A stretch of DNA of 64,000 nucleotides from Betaproteobacteria bacterium HGW-Betaproteobacteria-12 (GCA_002842345.1 PHCU01000001.1:1-64000), one strand, 5' to 3'. Positions 34,906 to 43,997 are shown, numbered from the stretch's first letter. The notes: generated by a model not told the origin, from the letters alone. Translations and numbers: made by a program.

Positions 34906-36159
34906 TTACAGGCCGGCCGCGATGCCCGCCCACTCGGCAGCAAGCCCTTCCCGGAACGGCGGGTCAGCCAGTTCGATCAGCTTCTCGGCACGCTGGTGCA
35001 ACGACAGTTTCGCCAGCTCGGCGCTGCCGTGCTCGGTGACCACGCGATCGAGCATGTAACGCGCCGCCCCGACCGCGCTGCCGGTGCCGAGTCGGGGAAC
35101 AATGCGGCTGATCGTCCCCTTGCCGGCCGTTGACGACAGGCAGAAGATTGCCCGCCCGCCGGGCGCCAGCCGCGCCCCGGTAACGAAGGGCGGCATGCCG
35201 CCGACGCCGGCGAGCAGCCGACCATCGAGGCAATCGCAATTGACCTGGCCGAAAAGATCGATCTCGACGGCGGCATTGATCGAAACGAAATTCGGAATCC
35301 GCGCGATGCTGCAGATATCGTGGGTTTCCCCGACGCTGCGGAAGGCGAAGGCATCGTCTTCGGCCAGTCGCCGATAGAAGCTTTCGTCGCCAAGCGCCAC
35401 GCCGGCGACGATCGAGCCGACACCCTGAATCGCCCCGGATTCGCGCAGGCCGAGAATCTCTTCGGTCACCATGCCGGAATGCAGGCGCAACTGGCGATGC
35501 TCGCGCAAGGAACGAACCACTGCACTCTGCATCTTGCCGATCCCCAGTTGCAGGGTATCGCCATCACGGACCATGGCGGCGACGTGGCGGCCGATGGCCA
35601 GCAGTTCCGGCCCCGGATCACCGCTCAGTTGCGTCACCAGCGGCGCGTCGATCTCACAGACGACATCGCAGTCGGCACGCGCGATGCTGAAGCTGCTTTG
35701 GGTACGCGGCATGCGCGGATTGACATGGGCCACGCGGATGGCCGCCCGCGCCCAGACTGCCGGCAGAAAGTCATGACAGACCCCGAGGCTCATTCGCCCC
35801 GCGGCATCCGGTGGACTGACCTGGGCCAGCGCCAGATCGATAGGCAAGGACTGCAGGTCCTGCCACACCCCGGTGTAATCGAGGGGTAGCAGGTCCACGC
35901 GCCCCTGGCGCATCGGCTCCCGCAAATTGGGCTGAATGAAGTAGGCGCGTTGCCGAGCCTGCGGATGCAGGCCGGGATAATCGCCGAAATTGATGCCGGG
36001 AAAATGCACGCCGACGAAGCGTACCCCGGCCGCCTTGTCGGGATGGCGACAGAGGGCCTCGAAAAAAGCCAGCGATTCGCCGGAAGTGCCGGGGATGAAG
36101 ACATTCATCCCCGGCCGCAGCATGGCGACAACCTGATCCAGGCACGCTTGCTTGTTCAT
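34906..36159 (-). CDS. CoA-transferase of the acetyl-CoA hydrolase/4-hydroxybutyrate CoA-transferase family
   Basis: A 417-residue class-I-type CoA transferase (Cat1/4HB-CoA transferase family): start MLRPGMNVFIPGTSGES, LPLDYTGVW, QLGIGKMQSAVVRSLREHRQLRLHSGMVTEEIL, and the active-site region containing SVGETHDICSIARIPNFVSINAAVEIDLFGQVN with the catalytic Glu. In itaconate degraders the RipA protein belongs to this family. Here the matching MaoC and CitE genes are just downstream in the next unit, so activation of a dicarboxylic acid by CoA transfer is the leading guess. Acetyl-CoA hydrolase activity is the alternative. Confidence 0.82.
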   Translation of the reverse strand: MNKQACLDQVVAMLRPGMNVFIPGTSGESLAFFEALCRHPDKAAGVRFVGVHFPGINFGDYPGLHPQARQRAYFIQPNLREPMRQGRVDLLPLDYTGVWQDLQSLPIDLALAQVSPPDAAGRMSLGVCHDFLPAVWARAAIRVAHVNPRMPRTQSSFSIARADCDVVCEIDAPLVTQLSGDPGPELLAIGRHVAAMVRDGDTLQLGIGKMQSAVVRSLREHRQLRLHSGMVTEEILGLRESGAIQGVGSIVAGVALGDESFYRRLAEDDAFAFRSVGETHDICSIARIPNFVSINAAVEIDLFGQVNCDCLDGRLLAGVGGMPPFVTGARLAPGGRAIFCLSSTAGKGTISRIVPRLGTGSAVGAARYMLDRVVTEHGSAELAKLSLHQRAEKLIELADPPFREGLAAEWAGIAAGL

Positions 36160-36198
36160 TCGGCAGATCTCCGTGGCATCGCTAGCTGATTCCGTGCC

Positions 36199-37401
36199 TC
36201 AGGCGCCGAGGCGGCCGATGATGGAGATGGCGCAGACATTCTGGTGCGGATGGCCGCCCAGATTCTGCGTCAGCCCGAGGTCGGCCTTGGCCAGCTGGCG
36301 TTCGCCGGCCCGGCCGAGCAACTGGAGGTAAACCTCGTAGACCATGCGCAGCCCCGAAGCGCCGATCGGATGGCCGAAGCACTTGAGCCCGCCGTCGATC
36401 TGGCAGGGAATGGCCCCGTCACGGTCGTAGCGGCCTTCGAGAATGTCGTAGGCGGCGCGGCCGGGACGGCTCAACTGCAGGCCCTCCATCAGCACCAGCT
36501 CGGTGATCGAAAAGCAGTCGTGCACTTCGATCAGGTCCAGCGCTGCCGTCGGGTCGGCAATGCCGGCTTCCTGGTAGGCACGGGCAGCGGCGACCTCGGC
36601 GGTACGGATCGAGGCACCGTCCCAGGTGCTGAACTGCGCCTCTTCGCCGTTGGACACCGACAACTGCAGCGACTTCACGGTGATCACATCCTTCTTGCCG
36701 AGCTTTTTGGCGATTTCCGGCGTCGTCACGATGGCGCAAGCCGCCCCGTCGCTGACCCCGGAGCAATCGAAGAGGCCGAGCGGCTCGGCGATGATCTTCG
36801 CCTTGAGCACGTCTTCCTCGGTGATCCGGTTACGCAGATGCGCCTTGGGATTCAGTACGGCGTTGTCGTGGCTTTTGACCGAGACGTGCGCCATCGCCCG
36901 TTTCAACTCCTCGGGCGGGATCCCGTACTTGCTCTGGTAAGCCGTTGCCAGCTGGGCAAAGGCGCCGGGGGCCGAACCGTTGGGCAGCCACAGGTCGGTG
37001 ACCGTGCCGCGGGTGCGGTGCGGCAGGCCGCCATAGCCGGTGTCCTTGAGCTTTTCGACGCCGAGGGCGAGCACGATGTCGTAAGCGCCGGAGGCGACTG
37101 CATAGACGGCGCCGCGCAAGGCCTCGGTCCCCGTCGCACAGGCATTCTCGACCCGGGTCACGGCGATGTTCTGCAGGCGCAGGGCCTGGGCCAGCGGCCC
37201 CGCCGTCTTGCCGACGTTGTTTTCTTCGAGGCAGACGCCCAGCCAGGCCGCTTCGATCTGCTTGCGCTCGATGCCGGCATCGGCGATGGCCTCGGTAAAG
37301 GCCTCGAGCATCAGATCCTCGGCATTGTCCGACCAGCGCTCGCCAAACTTCGAGCAGCCCATACCTACGATCGCGACGCGATCACGAATTCCGCTAGCCA
37401 T
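36199..37401 (-). CDS. SCP-x-type thiolase (lipid-transfer thiolase family)
   Basis: A 400-residue thiolase-superfamily protein with catalytic Cys88 in VENACATGTEAL, HDCFSITELVLMEG (His), and GGLKCFGHPIGASGLR. This non-degradative SCP-x/Ltp class needs an OB-fold (DUF35) partner in several characterised systems (archaeal acetoacetyl-CoA thiolase; steroid side-chain aldolase). The partner domain is fused to the HMG-CoA-synthase-like gene immediately upstream: this ATG (37401) is one base away from that gene's last codon. The reaction is probably C-C cleavage of a branched or tertiary 3-oxo/3-hydroxyacyl-CoA. Confidence 0.88.
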   Translation of the reverse strand: MASGIRDRVAIVGMGCSKFGERWSDNAEDLMLEAFTEAIADAGIERKQIEAAWLGVCLEENNVGKTAGPLAQALRLQNIAVTRVENACATGTEALRGAVYAVASGAYDIVLALGVEKLKDTGYGGLPHRTRGTVTDLWLPNGSAPGAFAQLATAYQSKYGIPPEELKRAMAHVSVKSHDNAVLNPKAHLRNRITEEDVLKAKIIAEPLGLFDCSGVSDGAACAIVTTPEIAKKLGKKDVITVKSLQLSVSNGEEAQFSTWDGASIRTAEVAAARAYQEAGIADPTAALDLIEVHDCFSITELVLMEGLQLSRPGRAAYDILEGRYDRDGAIPCQIDGGLKCFGHPIGASGLRMVYEVYLQLLGRAGERQLAKADLGLTQNLGGHPHQNVCAISIIGRLGA

Positions 37402-37402
37402 T

Positions 37403-38854
37403 TCAGTTTTCCTTGTCCTGGGGCAGTACGGTCGCTTTCCAGAAGTACCGTTTGAAGCCCCGCTGAGAGTCCGCATCCTTGATCCGGAAGACCATGCGCA
37501 ACGGCACGCCGACCGCCAGTTCGTCCGGTTCGCAATCGGTGAATTCCATCATTACCCGCGCCCCGCTGGCGAATTCGACATGGCCGAAAAGGAAGGGCGG
37601 ACAGGGTTTGTACGACAGCCAGTCGCAGGTAAAGGAGCGCACCTTGGCCGCTTCGTCGAGCAGCACATGCGACTGCTGCGTATCGACGGCCGTGCATTCC
37701 GGGTTGACGCAGACCCGCGATTTCGGGAACTGCACCGTGCCGCAGGCCGAGCACTTGCCGCCGGCGAAGCGATTGACCATCTCCTCGCCGCGCCAGGCGG
37801 CGGAAAGCGCCGTCTTGTTATCCATTTCGGCGCGCATGCCCCACTCGAGCGCCAGCTGGTTGGTGAAGGAGAGATACTTGAAGTAGTTGCTTTCGACCCG
37901 GCCCGGCGTCAGCCACGGCGCCGGCGTTGCGGCCCGGCCCTGCCCGACCGTTTCCAGGACGATGACGTCGCAGCCGCTGCCGAACTGGACGAGCACGATC
38001 TTGCGCCCGGCCGGCGCGCTTTCCAGTTCGCGGGCCAGCATCAGCAGCGGATGGGCGGCGCCGGTATCGCCACAGGTTTCGAACAGCGTGTCGGCAACCG
38101 CCTCCGGCCGGATGCCGGCCTTCTTCGCCACCACCTGATTGACCTTCATCAGTGCTGCCGGCATCAGGAAGGCGTCGACCTGATCGGCCTGCAGCCCGGC
38201 TTCGGCGAGCGCGCGGCGAATCACCGGCGGCACCAGCTTCAGGAAGCCCTCTTCGCGGACCCAACGCTCTTCCCAGCCGTAATCGCCGTCACGCCCGGAG
38301 GCCCGGAAGTGATCGACAAAATCGATGGTTTCGCTGGCCGAGCCGCGCAGCACGGCAAGCGGCTCCCCGTGACCGACGGCGATGGCTGCCGCGCCATCAC
38401 CGGCCAGCAGTTCGCCAGTACTGGCCGGCGTCGGGATGCGGCGCTCGCTGGCGACGATCAGCGACGTCGCCCCGCTATCGCCACGCAGGGCGCGCAGCAG
38501 TGCGCTCGAGCCACAACGCAGGCTGCCAGCGGCATCCATGGACGACAGCTGCGCGTCCAGGCCAAGGGCGGCGGCGAGCACCGAAGCATTGAGCCGGTCG
38601 GCGAAGGGCAGCGTCGTCGAGGCCAGGGTCAGGTTGCCGACGCTGCCGACCGGGAAGCGACCGAGCACGCTGCGCCCGGCCTCGACCGCCATGGTCAGGA
38701 CATCCTCGTCCCAGTTGATCATCGACCGCGTGCCCTTGGCATTAGATTTCAGGCCCGGGGCCATCCAGCGGTGGGCCGCCGCAACGGCCGCCCGATCCAG
38801 GCGCAGGCGGGGCAGATAGCCCCCGACGCCAATGATTCCAAATCCTTGTTCCAT
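37403..38854 (-). CDS. HMG-CoA-synthase-like protein fused to OB-fold/zinc-ribbon (DUF35) domain
   Basis: A 483-residue fusion. Residues 1 to about 340 have the thiolase fold of archaeal-type HMG-CoA synthase (GIIGVGGYLPRLRLDRAAV). Cys114 (SLRCGSSALL) is kept, but the synthase Glu position (SES in archaeal enzymes) reads S-T-T (Thr80) and the FHQP His position reads F-L-M-P. Residues about 360-483 form a DUF35 domain with zinc ribbon CSAC...CVNPEC (Cys368, 371, 382, 387). Start at 38854. Ordinary HMG-CoA synthesis is doubtful. A structural or lyase partner of the neighbouring SCP-x thiolase is more likely. Confidence 0.8.
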   Translation of the reverse strand: MEQGFGIIGVGGYLPRLRLDRAAVAAAHRWMAPGLKSNAKGTRSMINWDEDVLTMAVEAGRSVLGRFPVGSVGNLTLASTTLPFADRLNASVLAAALGLDAQLSSMDAAGSLRCGSSALLRALRGDSGATSLIVASERRIPTPASTGELLAGDGAAAIAVGHGEPLAVLRGSASETIDFVDHFRASGRDGDYGWEERWVREEGFLKLVPPVIRRALAEAGLQADQVDAFLMPAALMKVNQVVAKKAGIRPEAVADTLFETCGDTGAAHPLLMLARELESAPAGRKIVLVQFGSGCDVIVLETVGQGRAATPAPWLTPGRVESNYFKYLSFTNQLALEWGMRAEMDNKTALSAAWRGEEMVNRFAGGKCSACGTVQFPKSRVCVNPECTAVDTQQSHVLLDEAAKVRSFTCDWLSYKPCPPFLFGHVEFASGARVMMEFTDCEPDELAVGVPLRMVFRIKDADSQRGFKRYFWKATVLPQDKEN

Positions 38855-38862
38855 ATATGTAG

Positions 38863-39966
38863 TCACTTCCCTAACGAAACGGATGGCCCCGACCAGTACT
38901 GCGGACTGCACAGCATGTACTGACTGGGGAAAGGCAGGTTGACGCCGAGCTGCCGGGCCGCCTTCAAGGCCCAGCGCGGGTCGTAGAGCATGGCGCGACC
39001 GATGGCCACGCCGTCGACATGGCCGGCGGCGACAGCTGCCTCGGCCATAACCGGGTCATCGAGCAAGCCGACAACCCGGGTAAGCAGACCGGTCTGCGCC
39101 CTGACTTGAGCGGCAAACTCGACGAGATATCCCGGTGCCGCCGGAATCCTGACCCCTTCGGCAATGGCACCGGCCGAGATGCAGACGAAATCAACGCCGG
39201 CGGCTTTCAGTGCCGCGCAGACAGCCAGCGTGTCGGCGAACTCGAGGCCGCCCTCATGCCAGTCGCGGCAATTTAGACGCACGCCCAGCGGCTTGTTCTC
39301 CGGCCAGGCAGCCCGCACCCGGGCGACGACTTCGAGCGGGAAACGCATCCGCTTGGCCAGCGAGCCGCCGAATTCATCGCTGCGCCGGTTGCTGACCGGC
39401 GACAGGAAGCTGTGCAGCAGATAGCCATGCGCCATGTGCAACTCAACATAGTCGAGGCCGGCGTGCCCCGCCCGCCGGGCGGCACTGGCGAAGGCCGCGG
39501 CAATGCGTTCCATGCCGGCGGTGTCGAGTTCCTGCGGCATTGCGCGGTTCTTGCCGAAAGCGATCGGCGACGGCCCGACGATATCCCAGCCGCCCGCATC
39601 ACTCGCCAGACCTTCGCCGCCGCGCCACGGCTCGTGACAGGAAGCCTTGCGGCCGCCGTGATTGAGTTGCAGACCGATCCTGATCGGACTCAGTCGCCGC
39701 AGATAGCCGACCATTACCGCCAAGGCCACCGTCTGCTCGTCGTCATACAGCCCCAGGCAACCGCGGGTGATACGCCCTTCCGGCAGGACTGCCGTCGACT
39801 CGATGGTGATCGCCCCGGCACCGCCGATCGCCAGCGCACCGAGATGCTGCCAGTGCCAATCACCGACCTTGCCGTCCACGCCGCTGTACTGGCACATCGG
39901 CGCGACGAAGACGCGATTGCTCAAATGCATTGACTTGATCTGCAGGGGAGAAAACAGCGTGCTCAT
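38863..39966 (-). CDS. NADH:flavin oxidoreductase (YqjM/OYE family)
   Basis: A 367-residue ene-reductase beginning STLFSPLQIKSMHLSNRVFVAPMCQYS, the YqjM-class Cys-containing FMN site. The substrate segment is DYVELHMAHGYLLHSFLSPVSNRRSDEFGGSLAKRMRFPLEV. The class includes 2,4-dienoyl-CoA reductase-like and cyclic-enone reductases. It is the first gene of the OYE, HMGS-like, thiolase, CoA-transferase, binding-protein unit, downstream of a strong promoter with operator site 4. It plausibly reduces a ring C=C before cleavage. Confidence 0.9.
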   Translation of the reverse strand: MSTLFSPLQIKSMHLSNRVFVAPMCQYSGVDGKVGDWHWQHLGALAIGGAGAITIESTAVLPEGRITRGCLGLYDDEQTVALAVMVGYLRRLSPIRIGLQLNHGGRKASCHEPWRGGEGLASDAGGWDIVGPSPIAFGKNRAMPQELDTAGMERIAAAFASAARRAGHAGLDYVELHMAHGYLLHSFLSPVSNRRSDEFGGSLAKRMRFPLEVVARVRAAWPENKPLGVRLNCRDWHEGGLEFADTLAVCAALKAAGVDFVCISAGAIAEGVRIPAAPGYLVEFAAQVRAQTGLLTRVVGLLDDPVMAEAAVAAGHVDGVAIGRAMLYDPRWALKAARQLGVNLPFPSQYMLCSPQYWSGPSVSLGK

Positions 39967-40026
39967 GCGAATCCGTTATCGAGGTTTCTCACGTTGATCG
40001 GCATCCCGGACCAATCCGGTTAATTT

Positions 40027-40067
40027 GTATGCTTGCGTACGATACGTTAACGCCGTAACATAGTCAA
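40027..40067 (-). promoter_or_regulatory. Promoter with 14-bp operator, site 4 (divergent region)
   Basis: Operator GTATGCTTGCGTAC (40027-40040), the most palindromic copy. The minus strand reads TTGACT (40062-40067), 17-bp spacer, TATCGT (40039-40044), with the operator starting in the -10 and covering the likely transcription start of the OYE gene. The same region also serves the plus-strand SDR gene, whose promoter is not clear. Confidence 0.7.
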
Positions 40068-40207
40068 CGTAATTTACCGCCGCTATCAGGTTGTATCCCT
40101 TGATCTACCTGGATACCGCCAACTGGCACCGGCCAGATGGGGCACATTCGCATTCACCAATTCATATTGGCGCATATCAATAGGCGCATCAACGAGAGGA
40201 AGACTCC

Positions 40208-41137
40208 ATGAGCACACAAGGCAAATCGCAACTTCTCGCCGGCAAGGTCGCCCTGGTGACCGGCGCCGGTCGCGGCGTCGGTCGCGGCATCGCGCTGGAA
40301 CTGGCAGCCGCCGGTGCCCGGGTCGTCGTCAACGACGTCGGCACCTCGCCGACTGGCGAAGGCAGCGATCTCTCGCCGGCCAATGAGGTGGTCGCCGAAA
40401 TCCGGCGCAATGGCGGCGAGGCGGTGGCCGACTCGAACTCGGTCGCCGACTGGGATCAGGCCCATGCGATGGTGCAGAAGGCGATCGATGCCTTCGGCCG
40501 CATCGATATCGTCATCAACAACGCCGGCATCCTGCGCGACACGATCTTCCATCGCATGACCAAGGAAGACTTCGACTCCGTCATCAACGTCAATCTGGCC
40601 GGCGTCTTCTATGTCAGCCGGGCCGCGGCACCGCACTTCAAGGCCCAGAACAGCGGCTGCTTCGTGCATATCACCTCGAGTTCGGGACTGGTCGGCAATT
40701 TCGGGCAGGCCAACTACTGCGCCGCCAAGCTCGGCGTCGTCGCCTTGTCCAAGGCCATCGCCATGGACATGCAGCGCTTCAACATCCGATCCAACGCCGT
40801 CGCTCCCTGGGCCTGGACCCGCATGGTGAGCACCATCCCGGCCGAGACCGAGGCCGAGAAAAAGCGTGTCGAAGGCCTGCAGAAACTGGTCCCGGAAAAA
40901 ATCGCCCCGTTCATCGCCGCCCTCGCCAGCGACCAGGCCGCCGAGGTCAACGGCCAGGTATTCGGCGTGCGCAATAACGAGATCTACCTGTTCTCGCAGT
41001 CCCGCCCGATCCGCACCGCCCACACCGCCGATGGCTGGACGCCGGAAACGGTCATCGAACGGGTCTTCCCGATGTTCAAGAACGATTTCTATCCCCTGCA
41101 TCGCTCCGGCGATGTGTTCACCTGGGATCCGGTATAA
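40208..41137 (+). CDS. SDR of the HSD17B4 / multifunctional-enzyme-2 type
   Basis: A 309-residue SDR: KVALVTGAGRGVGRGIALELAAAGARVVVNDVG, NNAGILRDTIFHRMTKEDFDSVINVNLAGVF, and SSSGLVGNFGQANYCAAKLG with catalytic Ser, Tyr and Lys. The RGVGR/NNAGILRD pattern is that of the D-3-hydroxyacyl-CoA dehydrogenase domain of MFE-2/HSD17B4. It oxidises (3R)-hydroxyacyl-CoA, matching the R-specific MaoC hydratases in the window. GAGGAAG precedes the ATG. First gene of the plus-strand unit ending with FadL. Confidence 0.9.
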   Translation: MSTQGKSQLLAGKVALVTGAGRGVGRGIALELAAAGARVVVNDVGTSPTGEGSDLSPANEVVAEIRRNGGEAVADSNSVADWDQAHAMVQKAIDAFGRIDIVINNAGILRDTIFHRMTKEDFDSVINVNLAGVFYVSRAAAPHFKAQNSGCFVHITSSSGLVGNFGQANYCAAKLGVVALSKAIAMDMQRFNIRSNAVAPWAWTRMVSTIPAETEAEKKRVEGLQKLVPEKIAPFIAALASDQAAEVNGQVFGVRNNEIYLFSQSRPIRTAHTADGWTPETVIERVFPMFKNDFYPLHRSGDVFTWDPV

Positions 41138-41154
41138 GTCCGGAGGCCGATCCC

Positions 41155-41943
41155 ATGTCCGCCACCACGCCGCTGCTGCAGGGTGCGCCGAACTTTCGCG
41201 ACTTTGGCGGCTACCGGGGAAGCGACGGCCGCCTAGTGCGTGGCGGCCGCCTGTTTCGTTCCGAGGCCCTGGCCCGGTTGACCGATGCCGACCTGCAGCA
41301 GCTGGCCGGCCTGGATATCCGCTTGCTCTACGACCTGCGCGCCGCCGACGAGCGGACACGCGACCCGAATCGCTGGCCAGCCTCCCTGATCACCGAGGCC
41401 GTGGCTGGCCTCGAGTCGGATGAACTGGCGGCGGTGCGCTTCTCCGGCTGGCGCCAACGCCTCGGCGACCCGAGCTTCGATGCCGCCGCCGCCCGCCAGT
41501 GGATCCTGCATGCCTATGGCGAAATGCCGGCGCTGTTTGCCGGCCTCATCGCCACGCTGTTGCTCCGCCTCGGCGCGCCTGCCGCCCCGGCCACCCTGAT
41601 CCATTGCACGGCTGGCAAGGATCGCACGGGTTTTGTCTGCGCCCTGCTGCTGGCTGCCCTCGGCGTCCATCGCGACGACATCTTCGCCAACTACCTGCTG
41701 ACGCGCCAGCGCCGTCCACCGGAGGACTTGCTGAAGGTGTTGCTCGGTGACGAGCTGGCTCACCAATCAGCCGCGACCCGCGCCGCCCTGATGGTCATGG
41801 CCGACGTCCGTGAAGACTATCTGGGCACGGCGCTGTCACGTATCGATGGGGATTTCGGCGGCATCGAACGCTACCTCGCCAAGGCCTGCCAGCTGGACGA
41901 CCAACGGCGCGACCAACTTTTCGCCGCCCTGCTTGCCGGCTGA
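41155..41943 (+). CDS. Tyrosine-phosphatase-like protein (Y_phosphatase3 family)
   Basis: A 262-residue protein with the P-loop HCTAGKDRTGF (nucleophile Cys151) and N-terminal NFRDFGGYRGSDGRLVRGGRLFRSEAL, diagnostic of bacterial PTP/dual-specificity phosphatases such as LipA. The substrate could be phosphotyrosine, phosphoinositide or another phosphoester. The gene begins 17 bp after the SDR gene and is clearly operonic with it. Its link to degradation is unclear; such phosphatases recur beside kinase-like APH proteins, one of which lies at 47205. Confidence 0.88.
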   Translation: MSATTPLLQGAPNFRDFGGYRGSDGRLVRGGRLFRSEALARLTDADLQQLAGLDIRLLYDLRAADERTRDPNRWPASLITEAVAGLESDELAAVRFSGWRQRLGDPSFDAAAARQWILHAYGEMPALFAGLIATLLLRLGAPAAPATLIHCTAGKDRTGFVCALLLAALGVHRDDIFANYLLTRQRRPPEDLLKVLLGDELAHQSAATRAALMVMADVREDYLGTALSRIDGDFGGIERYLAKACQLDDQRRDQLFAALLAG

Positions 41944-41989
41944 GCCGACGACGGCGCCACAACCTGCATCCCGACACGGAGAAGCAACG

Positions 41990-42700
41990 ATGAATGGCAA
42001 GAAAAAACCGCTGCCCCCGGGGCAGTTCGTCTATCCCAGCTTCGAGCGCTTCGGGCTGGGCTTGTTCGCCAAGCGCTTCCCGAACCAAACGGAGCGCATC
42101 GAGCTGAGCATCGGCGGCGATGTCGAGTCGACGCTGACCGTCGCCGGTGAGCTGAGCAGCTTGCCGCGCGTCGAGCAGGTTTCCGACTTCCACTGCGTCA
42201 CGACCTGGTCCTGCCTGGATGTCCGCTGGAGCGGCGTACGCTTCTCGGATTTCTACGAGCAGATCGTCGCGCCGCGCGTCAAGCCGCGGGATGACGCGAC
42301 CTTCGTCGTCTTTCGCGGCCAGGACGGCTACGCCTGCAGCATGCAGCTGGCCGACCTGCTGGCGCCGGACGTGTTGCTTGCCGACACCGTCGACGGCCAC
42401 GACCTGGGCATCGAGCACGGCGCCCCGTTGCGTCTGGTCGCCCCGGCCCACTATGGCTACAAGAACGTCAAGCACATCGCCGCGATCGAGTTCTGGCGCG
42501 ACCGCCGCGCCTACCGCTTCCCTTTTCCCTATCCGCAACTGATGGATCATCCGCGCGGCCGGGTGGCCTTCGAGGAACGCGCCCGCTATCTGCCGATATG
42601 GCTGGTCCGCCTGGTTTATCGCGCGCTGATGCCGGGCGCCCGCAGCAAGATGCGCAAGGCCCTGCTGGCCTATCGCAGCCGAGGCGGCAGCCGGGCCTGA
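41990..42700 (+). CDS. Molybdopterin-binding (sulfite-oxidase-fold) protein
   Basis: A 236-residue protein of the oxidoreductase-molybdopterin domain family, with the expected core VSDFHCVTTWSCLDVRWSGVRFSDF. Cys69 in HCVTTW is the probable Mo ligand. There is no Tat or Sec signal and no heme domain, so it is cytoplasmic, unlike periplasmic MsrP/YedY or SorA. A C-terminal hydrophobic patch (LPIWLVRLVYRALM) may touch the membrane. The ATG at 41990 follows GGAGAAG; the track start lies in the upstream gene. Substrate unknown; hydroxylation of a hydrophobic intermediate is one possibility. Confidence 0.75.
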   Translation: MNGKKKPLPPGQFVYPSFERFGLGLFAKRFPNQTERIELSIGGDVESTLTVAGELSSLPRVEQVSDFHCVTTWSCLDVRWSGVRFSDFYEQIVAPRVKPRDDATFVVFRGQDGYACSMQLADLLAPDVLLADTVDGHDLGIEHGAPLRLVAPAHYGYKNVKHIAAIEFWRDRRAYRFPFPYPQLMDHPRGRVAFEERARYLPIWLVRLVYRALMPGARSKMRKALLAYRSRGGSRA

Positions 42701-42746
42701 GCCGGCCGTTCGCGCCACTCCCTTCTCTGAAAAACAAAGGCACATC

Positions 42747-43997
42747 ATGCGCACTGCCGCACTGACCAAGGCAATCCTGCTCCCGGCAATCCTCGCCCCG
42801 GGGCTGGCGCTGGCCACCAACGGCTACTTCTCCCATGGCTTTGGCGTCAAATCGCAGGGCATGGCCGGAGCCGGCATCGCCCTCCCCCAGGACGGGCTTG
42901 CGGCGGCGATCAATCCGGCGGGAACGGCTTTCGTCGGTAACCGGGTCGACTTGGGGATGGTTCTGGTTCGGCCGCAACGCAGCGCTGAAATCAGCGGCAA
43001 TCTGGCCGGCATGAACGGCGACTACGCCGGCAACGACACGCGGAATTTCCTGGTTCCGGAGATCGGCTACGTCGAACAACTGAGCCCACGGCTGGCCGCC
43101 GGGGTCGCCGTCTATGGCAATGGCGGCCTCAACACCGATTATGGGAACAATCCGTTCCGCGCCCTCGGGGCGACCGGCGCCGCCGGCGTCAATCTCGAAC
43201 AACTGTTCATTTCGCCCTCGCTGGCCTGGAAGCTGGCCGACGAGCACGCCGTCGGTCTGGCGCTCAATATCGCCTACCAGCGCTTCGAGGTGGAGGGCAT
43301 CGCCCCCTTTGCCGCCGCCTCGTCCTCACCGGGCAACTTCACCAATCGCGGGGTCGATAGCGCCCTCGGCTGGGGCATCCGCCTCGGCTATACCGGCAAA
43401 CTGAGCGACGACCTGACCCTGGGCCTGACCTGGGCCTCGAAGACGCGTAGTGGTGAACTGGACAAATACAAGGGCCTGTTCGCCGAACACGGCGGCTTCG
43501 ATATCCCGGCCAATTACGGCCTCGGCCTGTCCTGGGCGGCGACCCCGGCGCTGACGCTGGTTGCCGACGTCAAGCGCATCGAATACGGCGACGTCAAGGC
43601 GCTCGCCAACCCGATCGGCAACCTGTTCGCCGGCCATGCCTTCGGCAGCGCGAACGGCCCGGGGATGGGGTGGCGGGACATTACGGCGGTCAAGCTGGGC
43701 ATCCAGTATCGGCTCGCCGAGTGGACTCTGCGTGCCGGCTACAGCCACTCCTCGCAGCCGGTTCCGTCCGACCAAACCTTGCTCAACATCCTGACGCCCA
43801 GCGTCGTCAAGGACCATGTCAGCGTGGGCGCCACCTGGCAGTCGAGCCGGAGCGGCGAGTTGAGTCTGGCCTACACCTATGCCCTGAAGAACACCGTGCA
43901 CGGCCGCAATTCCATTCCCGGCGCCTTCGGCGGCGGCGAGGCCGATCTCACCCTGAAAGGCGACATCATCGGCATCGCCTACGGCTGGAAGTTCTGA
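42747..43997 (+). CDS. FadL/OmpP1/TodX-family outer-membrane transporter
   Basis: A 416-residue barrel with signal peptide ([15 protein letters not shown]) and mature N-terminus [36 protein letters not shown], the FadL hatch signature. The C-terminus ends in an aromatic (GIAYGWKF), as for BAM substrates. It lets long-chain fatty acids or hydrophobic hydrocarbons cross the outer membrane by lateral diffusion. Last of the plus-strand unit, it complements the DUF1302 barrel. Confidence 0.92.
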   Translation: MRTAALTKAILLPAILAPGLALATNGYFSHGFGVKSQGMAGAGIALPQDGLAAAINPAGTAFVGNRVDLGMVLVRPQRSAEISGNLAGMNGDYAGNDTRNFLVPEIGYVEQLSPRLAAGVAVYGNGGLNTDYGNNPFRALGATGAAGVNLEQLFISPSLAWKLADEHAVGLALNIAYQRFEVEGIAPFAAASSSPGNFTNRGVDSALGWGIRLGYTGKLSDDLTLGLTWASKTRSGELDKYKGLFAEHGGFDIPANYGLGLSWAATPALTLVADVKRIEYGDVKALANPIGNLFAGHAFGSANGPGMGWRDITAVKLGIQYRLAEWTLRAGYSHSSQPVPSDQTLLNILTPSVVKDHVSVGATWQSSRSGELSLAYTYALKNTVHGRNSIPGAFGGGEADLTLKGDIIGIAYGWKF

